This document shows positions 1 to 8,774 of a stretch of DNA of 64,000 nucleotides, in pieces. The stretch spans positions 62,001-126,000 of the forward strand of contig WJYB01000004.1 of NCBI GenBank assembly GCA_009668015.1, given 5' to 3'. Source of the stretch: Enterobacteriaceae bacterium RIT714 (GTDB lineage Bacteria; Pseudomonadota; Gammaproteobacteria; Enterobacterales; Enterobacteriaceae). Within the stretch, counting starts at the first letter, position 1. Every line of letters begins with the position of its first letter. Made by a program: the position numbers and the translations under genes. The notes below the pieces were generated by a model. The model made no database searches. It had not been told where the DNA came from and saw only the letters and a program-made list of their open reading frames with translations.

Positions 1-1146
1 ATGCAGCGCGGGAATTATGTGGTGGTGGTTAATCCGCTCTCGTACAGTGAAGTCATGTCGGCAGATCATTCGCTGGAATGGGGAGTATATGACACGGTCA
101 CCAACGCATTCTTTTCGGTCAGTCTCCAGTCCAATATTCCCTTATTACATACGCTGGTGGGAAAAGCCGATCAGCCATTTCAAAAAGATGACCGTTTTTA
201 CACCATTGTCCAATCTACGAAACGTCCTATAGCGGCTATTGTTTCAACATCGAACGCCCGGTTTTATGAAATTCTTTATCATCAGGCGACGCTAACGCTA
301 CCGCTGGGAATGATTTGCAGCATTATTATATTGCTGGTTTGGTCACGTACTCATCGCGAATTTAATTCCCCCGGACGTTTATTGCATCGGGCACTGAATA
401 AACGACAGCTGTGCGTTCATTATCAACCGATTATTGATATTAAAAACAATCGCTGCGTTGGCGCTGAAGCTCTGCTTCGATGGCCAGGATTTAATGGGCA
501 AGTGATGAGTCCCGCCGAGTTTATTCCGCTGGCGGAAAAAGAGGGGATGATCGAGCGAATCACTGATTATGTCGTCGAAGAGGTCTTTAACGATCTTGGG
601 CATTTTTTGGGGGACAATCCGGACCTGTATATTTCCATCAATCTGTCGGCGTCCGATTTCCACTCTTCCCGTCTGATTGCCCTTATCTCTGATAAAGCCC
701 ACCAGCACAACGTTCGGGCGCAGCAGATTAAGATCGAAGTGACGGAGCGCGGCTTCATTGATGTACCGAAAACCACGCCAGTGATTCAGGCCTTCCGCCA
801 GGCGGGCTACGAAGTGGCTATCGACGATTTTGGCACCGGTTATTCAAACCTGCATAACCTCTATTCGCTCAACGTGGATATCCTTAAAATCGACAAATCC
901 TTTATTGATACCCTGACGACCAATAGCACCAGCCATCTGATCGCCGAACACATCATTGAGATGGCCCAAAGCCTGCGCCTGAAAACCATTGCCGAAGGCG
1001 TGGAGACGGCGGAACAGGTGACATGGCTATTGAAGCGCGGCGTGCAATATTGTCAGGGCTGGCACTTTGCGAAAGCGATGCCACCGCAGGAATTTATGAC
1101 CTGGCAGCAGCAACCGGTTCCGGTGTTGATCCCCCGCACAAGCTAA
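1..1146 (+). CDS. pdeC: Cyclic-di-GMP phosphodiesterase PdeC (YjcC), C-terminal part
   Basis: This inner-membrane enzyme hydrolyses c-di-GMP through an EAL domain; the E. coli protein senses redox state through a periplasmic CSS domain. The visible 381 residues begin inside the periplasmic domain. A membrane helix lies at about 98-115, and the cytoplasmic EAL domain follows. It shows EAL at 156-158, the IDDFGTGYS loop at 274-282 and EGVET at 332-336, so it looks catalytically complete. The family is about 530 residues long, so the true start lies upstream of the window; the ATG at base 1 is only the first one available. Its end overlaps the convergent soxS end by 4 bp, an order also found in E. 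coli. Confidence 0.93.
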   Translation: MQRGNYVVVVNPLSYSEVMSADHSLEWGVYDTVTNAFFSVSLQSNIPLLHTLVGKADQPFQKDDRFYTIVQSTKRPIAAIVSTSNARFYEILYHQATLTLPLGMICSIIILLVWSRTHREFNSPGRLLHRALNKRQLCVHYQPIIDIKNNRCVGAEALLRWPGFNGQVMSPAEFIPLAEKEGMIERITDYVVEEVFNDLGHFLGDNPDLYISINLSASDFHSSRLIALISDKAHQHNVRAQQIKIEVTERGFIDVPKTTPVIQAFRQAGYEVAIDDFGTGYSNLHNLYSLNVDILKIDKSFIDTLTTNSTSHLIAEHIIEMAQSLRLKTIAEGVETAEQVTWLLKRGVQYCQGWHFAKAMPPQEFMTWQQQPVPVLIPRTS

Positions 1147-1469
1147 TTGAGCTGGTGGCGATAATCGCTGGGAGTGCGATCAAATTCGCGACGAAACACC
1201 CGGGAGAAGGTCTGCTGGGAGACATACCCCAAATCCATCGCGATATCAAAAATAGGACGCCTGGTGGTACGCAATGCCTGAGCGGCCAGCAGCAAACGGC
1301 GCTGGCGAATGTAATCCCCCAGGGTCTGATGCATCACAGTGCGGAACATTCTCTGCAGATACCATTTTGAATAACCGGACTTTTTGGCGACAACGTCAAT
1401 GTTTAACGGTTGGTCGATATGTTCATCAATCCATTCAATAAGTGTCTGAATAATTTGCTGATGTGACAT
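1143..1469 (-). CDS. soxS: Superoxide response transcriptional activator SoxS
   Basis: SoxS is an AraC-family activator made when SoxR is oxidised. It binds soxboxes and switches on sodA, zwf, fumC, acrAB, micF and other defence genes. The 108-residue protein is nothing but the two-helix DNA-binding unit and matches E. coli SoxS (107 residues) almost residue for residue, including SGYSKWYLQRMFR and LGYVSQQTFSRVFRR. It is transcribed away from soxR across a 97-bp gap holding the SoxR-controlled promoter. Confidence 0.97.
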   Translation of the reverse strand: MSHQQIIQTLIEWIDEHIDQPLNIDVVAKKSGYSKWYLQRMFRTVMHQTLGDYIRQRRLLLAAQALRTTRRPIFDIAMDLGYVSQQTFSRVFRREFDRTPSDYRHQLN

Positions 1470-1527
1470 AAGGTTGCCCTCTTTTAATACAGCTTTCTCT
1501 GTAGATTCGTCGTTTTCTCTGCGGTGG

Positions 1528-1558
1528 AGTATAATTCCTCAAGTTAACTTGAGGTAAA
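1528..1558 (-). promoter_or_regulatory. soxS promoter with SoxR operator
   Basis: The perfect 18-bp palindrome CCTCAAGTTAACTTGAGG at 1537-1554 is the SoxR box. On the minus strand it sits between a -35-like TTTACC (1558-1553) and a -10 TATACT (1533-1528), separated by 19 bp. That over-long spacer is typical of promoters that MerR-family regulators activate by distorting DNA. Oxidised SoxR would activate soxS here, and the site lies just upstream of soxR itself. Confidence 0.93.
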
Positions 1559-1566
1559 GAGGTTTT

Positions 1567-2025
1567 ATGGAAAAGAGATTGCCCAGAATAAAAGCGCTGC
1601 TGACGCCGGGCGAAGTGGCGAAGCGAAGTGGGGTGGCGGTCTCGGCGCTGCATTTCTATGAAAGCAAAGGCTTAATTAAAAGCATCCGCAACGGGGGCAA
1701 TCAGCGGCGCTATACCCGCGATGTCCTGCGCTACGTGGCGATTATCAAAATTGCGCAACGCATCGGCATCCCGCTGGCGACCATCGGCGATGCGTTTGGC
1801 GTTCTGCCGGAAGGGCACTCGCTCAGTCCGAAAGAGTGGAAAGAGCTCTCTTCGCAATGGCGCGAAGAGCTGGATCGGCGCATTCATACGCTGGTGGCAT
1901 TGCGCGACGAGCTGGACGGATGTATTGGTTGCGGATGTCTTTCCCGCAGCGACTGCCCGCTGCGCAACCCGGGCGATAAACTGGGTGAGCAAGGAACCGG
2001 GGCGCGACTGCTGGAAGAGGAGTAA
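1567..2025 (+). CDS. soxR: Redox-sensing transcriptional regulator SoxR
   Basis: SoxR is a MerR-family dimer with a [2Fe-2S] cluster whose oxidation by redox-cycling drugs or superoxide activates soxS. The 152-residue protein has an N-terminal winged helix-turn-helix (about 12-80), a dimerisation helix (about 85-118) and the cluster-binding cysteines C119, C122, C124 and C130. The length is close to the E. coli protein (154 residues). The start at 1567 follows an AAGAGG ribosome site and lies 13 bp past the operator. A stem-loop terminator directly follows the stop. Confidence 0.97.
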   Translation: MEKRLPRIKALLTPGEVAKRSGVAVSALHFYESKGLIKSIRNGGNQRRYTRDVLRYVAIIKIAQRIGIPLATIGDAFGVLPEGHSLSPKEWKELSSQWREELDRRIHTLVALRDELDGCIGCGCLSRSDCPLRNPGDKLGEQGTGARLLEEE

Positions 2026-2028
2026 AAA

Positions 2029-2055
2029 ACTAAAGCGCCATAAAGGCGCTTTAGT
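2029..2055. terminator. Bidirectional intrinsic terminator (soxR / SraL)
   Basis: The 11-bp perfect stem ACTAAAGCGCC/GGCGCTTTAGT encloses a 5-base loop (ATAAA). On the plus strand TTGTT follows; on the minus strand a run of T follows. It therefore serves both soxR and the opposing SraL RNA. Confidence 0.9.
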
Positions 2056-2168
2056 TTGTTCCCGGTCTTTGTCTTTCTCTCTATCCCGCTGGTTCACGGG
2101 AGGGTTTCCCCCGACATCAACACCCCTCATGTCGAGCACGTTGGGGAGGTTCCGGTTTGTGTTGACAC
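2029..2168 (-). ncRNA. sraL: Small RNA SraL (RyjA)
   Basis: SraL is a sigma-S-linked, Hfq-binding small RNA of about 140 nt. In E. coli and Salmonella it is encoded on the strand opposite soxR and shares the soxR terminator; in Salmonella it targets trigger factor (tig) and rho mRNAs. Here the position and strand match, with soxR on one side and the GST gene on the other, as in Salmonella. The minus-strand sequence from about 2168 to the terminator contains the CCTCCCCAACGTGCTCGAC and GTTGATGTCGGGGG segments I recall for SraL. The 5' end is estimated, with AT-rich promoter-like bases (TAGAAT/TAAAGT) just upstream. Confidence 0.78.
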
Positions 2169-2287
2169 TTTAATTCTATGCAAAGCCCTGCTGATTGCCA
2201 GTCAACAAGGCGAAATTCTCGCCAAAATTTTTTCGCCAAGTTGTGCAATTTTCTATAGTTAGTTTGTATGAATCACAGGAGATCACC

Positions 2288-2959
2288 ATGCTTACGCTCC
2301 ACCATCTGAATCAGTCCCGCTCACATCGCGTGATTTGGGCACTCGAAGAGCTCGCTTTGCCGTACCAGATTGTGCGTTATCAGCGGGAAAAAACCATGAT
2401 GGCCCCCGCGTCGCTCAAGAAAATTCATCCGCTGGGCAAATCGCCGGTGGTTGAAGATAACGGCCTGATCCTCGCCGAATCGGGGGCTATTCTTGAATAT
2501 TTGCAGGAGACCTATGATCCGCAGTCGCATCTCAAGCCTCAGGATGCGGCCGATAAAATTCAGTATCGCTTCTGGCTGCATTACGCCGAGGGATCGCTGA
2601 TGCCTTTACTGCTGATGAAGCTCATTTTTGTCAGCCTCGGCAAACCGCCGATTCCGTTTGGCCTGCGTTCACTGGGGAAAGTGCTTGGGCAGGGGGTGCA
2701 AAAAGCGTGGCTCAACCCGCAGCTGGAAACCCACGCGCGCTACATTGAAGCGCATCTCAGTGAAAACACCTGGTTTGCCGGAGAGCAACTGAGCATGGCC
2801 GATATCCAGATGACGTTCCCGATTTTCGCGCTGCTGGCACGAGGGGGAATCGATAATCTGCCTCATACCCAGGCGTGGAAAAAACGGGTTGAAATGCGTC
2901 CGGCCTGGCAGCGGGCTATTCAGCAGGGCGGCCCCTTCGAGATCCCTGGCGGGTCGTAG
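2288..2959 (+). CDS. Glutathione S-transferase family protein
   Basis: This is a 223-residue cytosolic GST of the type found next to soxR in Salmonella. The N-terminal thioredoxin-like domain (about 1-80) holds QSRSHRVIWALEEL at the glutathione site and GKSPVVEDNGLILAESGAIL, the usual cis-Pro and Glu-Ser glutathione-binding segment. The all-helical C-terminal domain carries WFAGEQLSMADIQMTFP, the N-capping motif region. The start at 2288 follows AGGAG at 2277-2281. A role in detoxifying electrophiles or peroxides would fit the SoxRS neighbourhood, but the substrate is unknown. Confidence 0.88.
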   Translation: MLTLHHLNQSRSHRVIWALEELALPYQIVRYQREKTMMAPASLKKIHPLGKSPVVEDNGLILAESGAILEYLQETYDPQSHLKPQDAADKIQYRFWLHYAEGSLMPLLLMKLIFVSLGKPPIPFGLRSLGKVLGQGVQKAWLNPQLETHARYIEAHLSENTWFAGEQLSMADIQMTFPIFALLARGGIDNLPHTQAWKKRVEMRPAWQRAIQQGGPFEIPGGS

Positions 2960-3125
2960 AATGTTATGGAATTGCGCATTCACGATAACGTTTGCGCATC
3001 CTCTGGTTATTTCTTCAGCGTCATAAGGCCAATTTAGCGAAAAACGACAAAGTTCAGTTGAAAAGGGCGTGTATTACGCTAGATAATCGTTTGCCTTAAA
3101 TTGACCACCCGTTTTGTAGGCGCGG

Positions 3126-3141
3126 AGCTAAACGTTTGCTT
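3126..3141. promoter_or_regulatory. Putative PurR operator upstream of ghxP
   Basis: The sequence AGCTAAACGTTTGCTT contains the AAACGTTTGC core and matches about 12 of 16 positions of the PurR consensus ACGCAAACGTTTGCGT. It lies 117 bp before the ghxP start. ghxP belongs to the purine regulon in E. coli, which supports the assignment. Confidence 0.6.
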
Positions 3142-3257
3142 TTTTTGTGACGCCCCTTTTCGTCGCAAACGCAGCACAAGGATTTGACGTTTCGCTGGCA
3201 GTGGAGTGTTCACCACGCTCACAAACGAATGATAAAAACTCTCAGGGGATGTTTTCT

Positions 3258-4607
3258 ATGTCTACGCCTTCAGCGCGTACCGGCGGTTCACTCGACGCCA
3301 TCTTTAAGATTTCTGCTCGCGGCAGCACCGTGCGTCAGGAAGTGGTTGCAGGTCTGACGACCTTCCTGGCGATGGTCTATTCCGTCATTGTTGTGCCGGG
3401 CATGCTGGGCAAAGCGGGCTTTCCGCCTGCAGCCGTGTTTGTCGCAACCTGTCTGGTGGCAGGCGTTGGCTCGATCGTTATGGGTCTGTGGGCGAACCTG
3501 CCGCTGGCGATTGGCTGCGCGATCTCATTAACCGCGTTTACGGCGTTCAGCCTGGTACTGGGCCAGCACATCAGCGTACCTGTCGCGCTGGGTGCGGTCT
3601 TCCTGATGGGGGTGCTGTTTACTATCATCTCCGCCACCGGGATTCGTAGCTGGATCTTGCGCAACCTGCCGCAAGGCGTGGCGCACGGTACGGGAATTGG
3701 TATCGGCCTGTTCCTGCTGCTGATTGCCGCAAACGGCGTCGGTCTGGTTGTTAAGAACCCGCTGGATGGCCTGCCGGTTGCGCTGGGTCACTTTGCCAGC
3801 TTCCCGGTGATCATGTCGCTGATTGGCCTGGCGGTGATTATCGGCCTCGAAAAACTGAAAGTGCCTGGCGGGATCCTGCTGACCATCATCGGTATCTCCG
3901 TTGTCGGCTTGATCTTCGACCCAACCGTTCACTTCTCCGGTATCTTCGCGATGCCTTCTCTGAGTGACGAGCAGGGCAACTCTCTGATTGGCAGCCTGGA
4001 TATCGTCGGCGCGCTGAACCCGGTGATCCTGCCAAGCGTTCTGGCGCTGGTGATGACCGCGGTGTTTGATGCCACAGGCACTATCCGCGCGGTAGCCGGG
4101 CAGGCGAACCTGCTCGATAAAGACGGGCAAATCATTGATGGCGGCAAAGCGCTGACCACTGACTCCCTGAGCAGCGTGTTCTCGGGTCTGGTGGGCGCGG
4201 CTCCGGCAGCGGTGTACATCGAATCCGCAGCGGGTACGGCAGCGGGCGGTAAAACCGGTCTGACGGCTATCACCGTTGGCGTATTGTTCCTGCTGATCCT
4301 GTTCCTCTCTCCGCTCTCTTATCTGGTTCCGGCCTACGCAACGGCTCCGGCGCTGATGTACGTGGGCCTGCTGATGCTGAGCAACGTGGCGAAAATCGAC
4401 TTTGCTGATTTCGTCGATGCCATGTCCGGCCTGATTACCGCCGTGTTTATCGTGCTGACCTGTAACATCGTAACCGGCATCATGATTGGTTTCGCTTCAC
4501 TGGTCATTGGTCGTCTGGTCTCCGGTGAATGGCGCAAGCTGAACATCGGTACCGTCGTGATTGCGATCGCGCTGGTGGCGTTCTATGCCGGTGGCTGGGC
4601 AATCTAA
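3258..4607 (+). CDS. ghxP: Guanine/hypoxanthine permease GhxP
   Basis: This inner-membrane proton symporter of the AzgA/NCS2 family imports guanine and hypoxanthine for salvage. The 449-residue protein matches E. coli GhxP (YjcD) in length and nearly throughout, with many hydrophobic helices and the conserved [15 protein letters not shown] and [16 protein letters not shown] segments of transport helices 8 and 10. The start [10 protein letters not shown] at 3258 is chosen by family length; an in-frame upstream extension to 3147 is not supported. A PurR-like site lies upstream and a strong terminator follows. Confidence 0.96.
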   Translation: MSTPSARTGGSLDAIFKISARGSTVRQEVVAGLTTFLAMVYSVIVVPGMLGKAGFPPAAVFVATCLVAGVGSIVMGLWANLPLAIGCAISLTAFTAFSLVLGQHISVPVALGAVFLMGVLFTIISATGIRSWILRNLPQGVAHGTGIGIGLFLLLIAANGVGLVVKNPLDGLPVALGHFASFPVIMSLIGLAVIIGLEKLKVPGGILLTIIGISVVGLIFDPTVHFSGIFAMPSLSDEQGNSLIGSLDIVGALNPVILPSVLALVMTAVFDATGTIRAVAGQANLLDKDGQIIDGGKALTTDSLSSVFSGLVGAAPAAVYIESAAGTAAGGKTGLTAITVGVLFLLILFLSPLSYLVPAYATAPALMYVGLLMLSNVAKIDFADFVDAMSGLITAVFIVLTCNIVTGIMIGFASLVIGRLVSGEWRKLNIGTVVIAIALVAFYAGGWAI

Positions 4608-4624
4608 GCCTCTGCAACCTATTG

Positions 4625-4653
4625 AAACGGGTGGCTTTGGCCGCCCGTTTTTA
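4625..4653 (+). terminator. Intrinsic terminator of ghxP
   Basis: The stem AAACGGGTGG/CCGCCCGTTT has a short loop at 4635-4640, a G-T pair near its top and a T-rich tail (TTATTTT). It starts 17 bp after the ghxP stop. Confidence 0.85.
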
Positions 4654-4807
4654 TTTTCGGAACACACATCGTTGTCTTTTGCGTTACTCTGGGGAAGGTA
4701 GAATAAAGGCACGACGCCTTACCGAGCGCCAGGCCCATTGGGCTATTTTGCCTGTGCCGATTTAGCCGAGTGGGATATTTATAAGAAACACCGCAAACAG
4801 GGAACGC

Positions 4808-6454
4808 ATGGAAATCTTCTTCACAATACTCATCATGACCCTTGTGGTCTCACTTTCCGGGGTAGTGACCCGAGTCCTCCCCTTCCAGTTACCTCTCCCG
4901 CTGATGCAAATTGCCATCGGCGCGCTGCTGGCATGGCCGACGTTTGGTCTGCACGTAGAGTTCGATCCCGAGCTGTTTCTCGTGCTGTTCATTCCGCCGC
5001 TGCTGTTTGCCGACGGCTGGAAAACCCCCACGCGCGAGTTTCTTGAACACGGGCGGGAGATTTTCGGCCTGGCGCTGGCGCTGGTCGTCGTCACGGTGGT
5101 TGGGATTGGTTTCCTCATTTACTGGATCGTCCCGGGCATTCCGTTGATTCCCGCCTTCGCGCTGGCCGCTGTTCTGTCACCGACCGATGCGGTGGCGCTG
5201 TCCGGCATCGTCGGAGAAGGGCGCATTCCGAAAAAAATCATGGGCATTCTGCAGGGTGAGGCGCTGATGAATGATGCCTCCGGCCTGGTCGCCCTGAAAT
5301 TTGCCGTCGCGGTGGCGATGGGCACGATGATCTTTACCGTCGGTGGCGCGACCGTTGAATTCTTCAAAGTGGCGATTGGCGGCATTATGGCCGGTTTCGC
5401 CGTCAGCTGGCTGTATGGCCGCTCGCTGGGCTTCCTTAGCCGCTGGGGCGGCGACGAGCCCGCCACGCAGATCGTTCTGCTGTTTCTGCTGCCGTTCGCT
5501 TCTTATCTGATTGCGGAACATATCGGCGTATCCGGCATCCTGGCGGCGGTCGCGGCGGGGATGACGATCACCCGTTCCGGCGTTATGCGCCGAGCGCCAC
5601 TGGCGATGCGTCTGCGTGCCAACAGCACCTGGGCAATGCTTGAATTTGTGTTTAACGGCATGGTGTTCCTGCTGTTGGGCCTGCAACTGCCGGGTATTCT
5701 GGAGTCGTCGCTGGTGGCGGCAGAGGCTGATCCGAACGTCGAAACCTGGATGCTGTTTACCGATATCGTGCTGATTTACATGGCGCTGATGCTGGTTCGC
5801 TTCGGCTGGCTGTGGACGATGAAAAACTTCAGCATGCGCTTTCTGCATAAAAAACCGATGGAGTTTGGCTCCTGGACCACGCGTGAACTGCTGATTGCGT
5901 CCTTTGCCGGTGTGCGTGGGGCGATTACCCTTGCCGGTGTGCTCTCTATTCCGCTGCTGTTGCCGGATGGTAATGTGTTCCCGGCGCGCTACGAGCTGGT
6001 GTTCCTGGCGGCAGGAGTGATTCTGTTCTCACTGTTTATCGGCGTCATCATGCTGCCCGTGCTGCTGCAACATCTTGAAGTGGCCGATCACGCCCAACAG
6101 CATAAAGAGGAGCGAATCGCCCGCGCGGCTACGGCTGAAGTGGCGATTGTGGCGATCGAAAAAATGGAAGAGCGCCTGTCGGCTGACACCGAAGAGAACA
6201 TTGATAATCAGTTGCTGAAAGAGGTTAGCTCGCGCGTGATTGGTAATCTGCGCCGACGCGCCGACGGCCGTAACGATGTTGAAAGCTCAATGCAGGAAGA
6301 GAATCTCGAACGCCGTTTTCGCCTGGCGGCGCTGCGCTCCGAGCGTGCCGAGCTTTACCACCTGCGCGCCACCCGGCAGATCAGCAATGAGACGCTGCAA
6401 AAACTGCTGCACGATTTGGATCTGCTGGAAGCATTGCTGATTGAGAATCCGTAG
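4808..6454 (+). CDS. yjcE: Monovalent cation/proton antiporter YjcE (CPA1 family)
   Basis: This is a predicted Na+/H+ (or K+/H+) exchanger of the inner membrane. The 548-residue protein matches E. coli YjcE (549). About 12 hydrophobic segments fill residues 1-420. Family signatures are FIPPLLFADGW, AAVLSPTDAVAL (the acidic ion-binding helix) and GEALMNDASGLVALKF. A charged cytoplasmic tail of about 120 residues follows. It is a stand-alone gene about 200 bp after ghxP on the same strand. Confidence 0.93.
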   Translation: MEIFFTILIMTLVVSLSGVVTRVLPFQLPLPLMQIAIGALLAWPTFGLHVEFDPELFLVLFIPPLLFADGWKTPTREFLEHGREIFGLALALVVVTVVGIGFLIYWIVPGIPLIPAFALAAVLSPTDAVALSGIVGEGRIPKKIMGILQGEALMNDASGLVALKFAVAVAMGTMIFTVGGATVEFFKVAIGGIMAGFAVSWLYGRSLGFLSRWGGDEPATQIVLLFLLPFASYLIAEHIGVSGILAAVAAGMTITRSGVMRRAPLAMRLRANSTWAMLEFVFNGMVFLLLGLQLPGILESSLVAAEADPNVETWMLFTDIVLIYMALMLVRFGWLWTMKNFSMRFLHKKPMEFGSWTTRELLIASFAGVRGAITLAGVLSIPLLLPDGNVFPARYELVFLAAGVILFSLFIGVIMLPVLLQHLEVADHAQQHKEERIARAATAEVAIVAIEKMEERLSADTEENIDNQLLKEVSSRVIGNLRRRADGRNDVESSMQEENLERRFRLAALRSERAELYHLRATRQISNETLQKLLHDLDLLEALLIENP

Positions 6455-6667
6455 GGCTTCTCATGTAAGTGAGAGCGGGACATGAGGCTCAGGAGGGTCT
6501 TCCGTTGACTTCTGGTCCCGCGCTTCTCTAAACCAGCAGCGCTCGTGAACGTGTTATGGGGGCTATTGTGGCCCCCTTAACAATCCCGTCCTCCGGCAAA
6601 GAAAATCGCTGCTCGGAAAGCACCTCAACAATTTTTGCCCGGACCGGGGTGTCGCTGCGGGGGCTTT

Positions 6668-7564
6668 TTACTCCAGAGAAGAGGTCTTCACCCAAAATCC
6701 TTCGCAGCACTTCAGCCATGCCTGTGCGCTGTGCGACAGATAGACGCCTTCGCGCCAAATCATGCCTAGCTGCCAGTGCAGATTGCTGTCGAGCGGTATC
6801 CAGCGCAGCGTGTTTTTGTCCAGCCGCTCGCATACGGGCTGCGGTAAAATGGCGATCCCCACTCCGGCTTGCACCATCGCCGCCAAAAAATCCCACTGCC
6901 CGCTGCGCACGGCAATACGCGGTTTGACGCCATGATCATTAAACAGCTGCATCAGTTGACGGCTAAGGGCAAAATCCTCGTTGTAGATAAGCAGCGGATG
7001 TTCCGCCAATAATTCCGGTTTCACGGTGTGAATGTGCAGCCAGTCGCCCGAGCGCGGAACCAGCACGCACAGAGGATGGCTGAACAGTGGCAGCGTTGCC
7101 AGCCCGCTGTCTTCTTCAACGGGCAGGGCGGTCATCGCCAGATCCAGCTCGCCATTCATCACCGCCTGTTGCACCGTCAGTCCGCCAAATTCGGAGATTT
7201 TCAGCTCGACGCCCGGATAACGCTGGCGATATAAACTGATAGGCCCGGCCATCATCATGCCGACCATCGGCGGGATCCCCAGGCGCAACAGACCTTTATT
7301 CAGATGGTTAATATCGCCCAGTTCGGCTTCGAGCTGGCGAAACTCGGCCAGGATCGCCAGACCGCGCTCAAACACCACGCGACCGGTATCGGTAAGCAAC
7401 AGCTTGCGCCCATCGCGAATTAACAACGTACAGTTCAGTTCATCTTCGAGATTTTTCAGCATCTTGCTGATGGTGGGTTGGGTGACAAATAACTTCTCCG
7501 CTGCGCGGGTAAAACTCTGCTGGCGGACCACCTCGACAAAATAGCGCAGCGTTCTTATGTCCAT
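6668..7564 (-). CDS. LysR-family regulator divergent from a CidA/CidB pair
   Basis: This is a 298-residue LysR-type activator. An N-terminal helix-turn-helix (SFTRAAEKLFVTQPTISKMLKNLE, about 17-40) is followed by a periplasmic-binding-like co-inducer domain. It is transcribed divergently from cidA-type and cidB-type genes across 102 bp, the arrangement of CidR and its targets in other bacteria, where acetate or pyruvate metabolism is sensed. CidR-like control of the pair is therefore likely, though the ligand here is unknown. The gene set is absent at this position in E. coli K-12. Confidence 0.88.
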   Translation of the reverse strand: MDIRTLRYFVEVVRQQSFTRAAEKLFVTQPTISKMLKNLEDELNCTLLIRDGRKLLLTDTGRVVFERGLAILAEFRQLEAELGDINHLNKGLLRLGIPPMVGMMMAGPISLYRQRYPGVELKISEFGGLTVQQAVMNGELDLAMTALPVEEDSGLATLPLFSHPLCVLVPRSGDWLHIHTVKPELLAEHPLLIYNEDFALSRQLMQLFNDHGVKPRIAVRSGQWDFLAAMVQAGVGIAILPQPVCERLDKNTLRWIPLDSNLHWQLGMIWREGVYLSHSAQAWLKCCEGFWVKTSSLE

Positions 7565-7573
7565 GATTATTCC

Positions 7574-7591
7574 TCGAAACTATACCTTCGA
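7574..7591. promoter_or_regulatory. Candidate LysR-type operator
   Basis: TCGAAACTATACCTTCGA is an interrupted inverted repeat (TCGAA/TTCGA) in the 102-bp gap between the LysR gene and the cidA-type gene. It lies 10 bp from the regulator start, where autoregulatory LysR sites usually sit. This rests only on position and symmetry. Confidence 0.4.
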
Positions 7592-7666
7592 TGATTTTAA
7601 TTCATTTCAGTCCATACCGTGCGGTCACTATACTGGCGCCTCGTCTCATTTTTGAGGAAATCCCCC

Positions 7667-8077
7667 ATGGCCGTGGCGTTAAGTCGTGTTACGCCTGCCG
7701 TTATGCAACGACTCCAGGTGCCGGTTCAGGTACTTCTGTATGCGGGTTTGTTCGTTTTCGCTGAATATCTTGTCAGCTGGCTGCGTTTGCCGCTGCCGGC
7801 CAATCTGGTCGGCATGGTATTAATGCTGGCCCTCATTCTCTGTCGCGTGATCCCTCTCAACTGGGTGCGCGCGGGCGCCCGCTGGCTGCTGGCAGAAATG
7901 CTGCTGTTCTTTGTTCCGGCCGTGGTGGCGGTAGTGAATTATGCACAACTGCTGATGGTGGACGGCTGGCGCATTTTTGCGGTGATCGCCTTGAGCACGC
8001 TGATGGTGCTGGGGGCGACGGCATGGGTGGTGGATAAAGTGTATCGCTTTGAAATCAGCAGGCAGAAGCATGACTAA
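7667..8077 (+). CDS. CidA/LrgA family membrane protein
   Basis: This 136-residue inner-membrane protein has about four hydrophobic helices and the family signature RLPLPANLVGMVLMLALI. CidA/LrgA proteins were first described as holin-like modulators of autolysis; related pairs act with LrgB/CidB in pyruvate or other overflow-metabolite transport. The start at 7667 follows GAGGA at 7654-7658, and an earlier in-frame start has no such site. It overlaps the next gene by 8 bp, indicating one transcript. Confidence 0.88.
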   Translation: MAVALSRVTPAVMQRLQVPVQVLLYAGLFVFAEYLVSWLRLPLPANLVGMVLMLALILCRVIPLNWVRAGARWLLAEMLLFFVPAVVAVVNYAQLLMVDGWRIFAVIALSTLMVLGATAWVVDKVYRFEISRQKHD

Positions 8078-8759
8078 TTTTCACATCAGCGTGTTGTGCC
8101 TTGTCGTCACGCTGGTGGTCTATTTTGCCAACAAACGACTCTATCGCCGCTTTCACGCCCTGCCGCTGATGCCGCTGGTCTTCACCCCCATTTTACTGGT
8201 GCTGATGCTGGTCTTCGGCCATATCTCCTGGCAGAACTATATCGGCGAGTCGCACTGGTTATTGTGGCTGCTTGGCCCTGCGACTATCGCCTTTGCCGTA
8301 CCGGTTTACGATAATCTGGCGATCATCAAACGTCACTGGATGTCGCTGACCGCAGGCGTGGTTACCGCCACGGTGGTTGCGGTGACCAGCTCGGTGTGGC
8401 TGGCGCGACTATTCACTCTGTCGGATGAGATCCAGCGCAGCCTGGCGGTGCGATCCGTCACCACGCCGTTTGCGCTGGCCGCCGCCAAACCTCTCGGCGG
8501 GCAGCCCGATCTGGTCGCGCTGTTTGTCGTGGTGACCGGCGTGTTTGGCATGGCGGTGGGCGACATGCTGTTTTTGCGCCTGTCGATTCGCGAAGGGATG
8601 GCAAAAGGGGCCGGATTTGGCGCGGCGTCGCACGGCGCAGGGACGGCTCGCTCTTACGAGCTGGGCCAGCAGGAAGGCGTGGTGGCGAGCCTGGTAATGA
8701 TGCTGTCCGGCGTGGTGATGGTGCTGGTTGCGCCGCTGGTGGCATGGGTAATGTTCTGA
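8070..8759 (+). CDS. CidB/LrgB family membrane protein
   Basis: This 229-residue polytopic membrane protein is the partner of the preceding CidA-type protein. It carries the family segments GPATIAFAVPVYDNLAIIKRHW, RSVTTPFALAAAKPLGG and GAASHGAGTARSYELGQQEG. The start at 8070 lies within the last codons of the upstream gene (translational coupling). The pair probably forms one transporter or channel under control of the divergent LysR protein; the substrate cannot be read from sequence. Confidence 0.9.
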   Translation: MTNFHISVLCLVVTLVVYFANKRLYRRFHALPLMPLVFTPILLVLMLVFGHISWQNYIGESHWLLWLLGPATIAFAVPVYDNLAIIKRHWMSLTAGVVTATVVAVTSSVWLARLFTLSDEIQRSLAVRSVTTPFALAAAKPLGGQPDLVALFVVVTGVFGMAVGDMLFLRLSIREGMAKGAGFGAASHGAGTARSYELGQQEGVVASLVMMLSGVVMVLVAPLVAWVMF

Positions 8760-8774
8760 CCAGCGGCGTGACGG

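Noticed and set aside
6558-6576. GGGGGC/GCCCCC hairpin between yjcE and the LysR gene as a terminator.
   Set aside because: The stem is short and no T-run follows on either strand, so it cannot be assigned with confidence.
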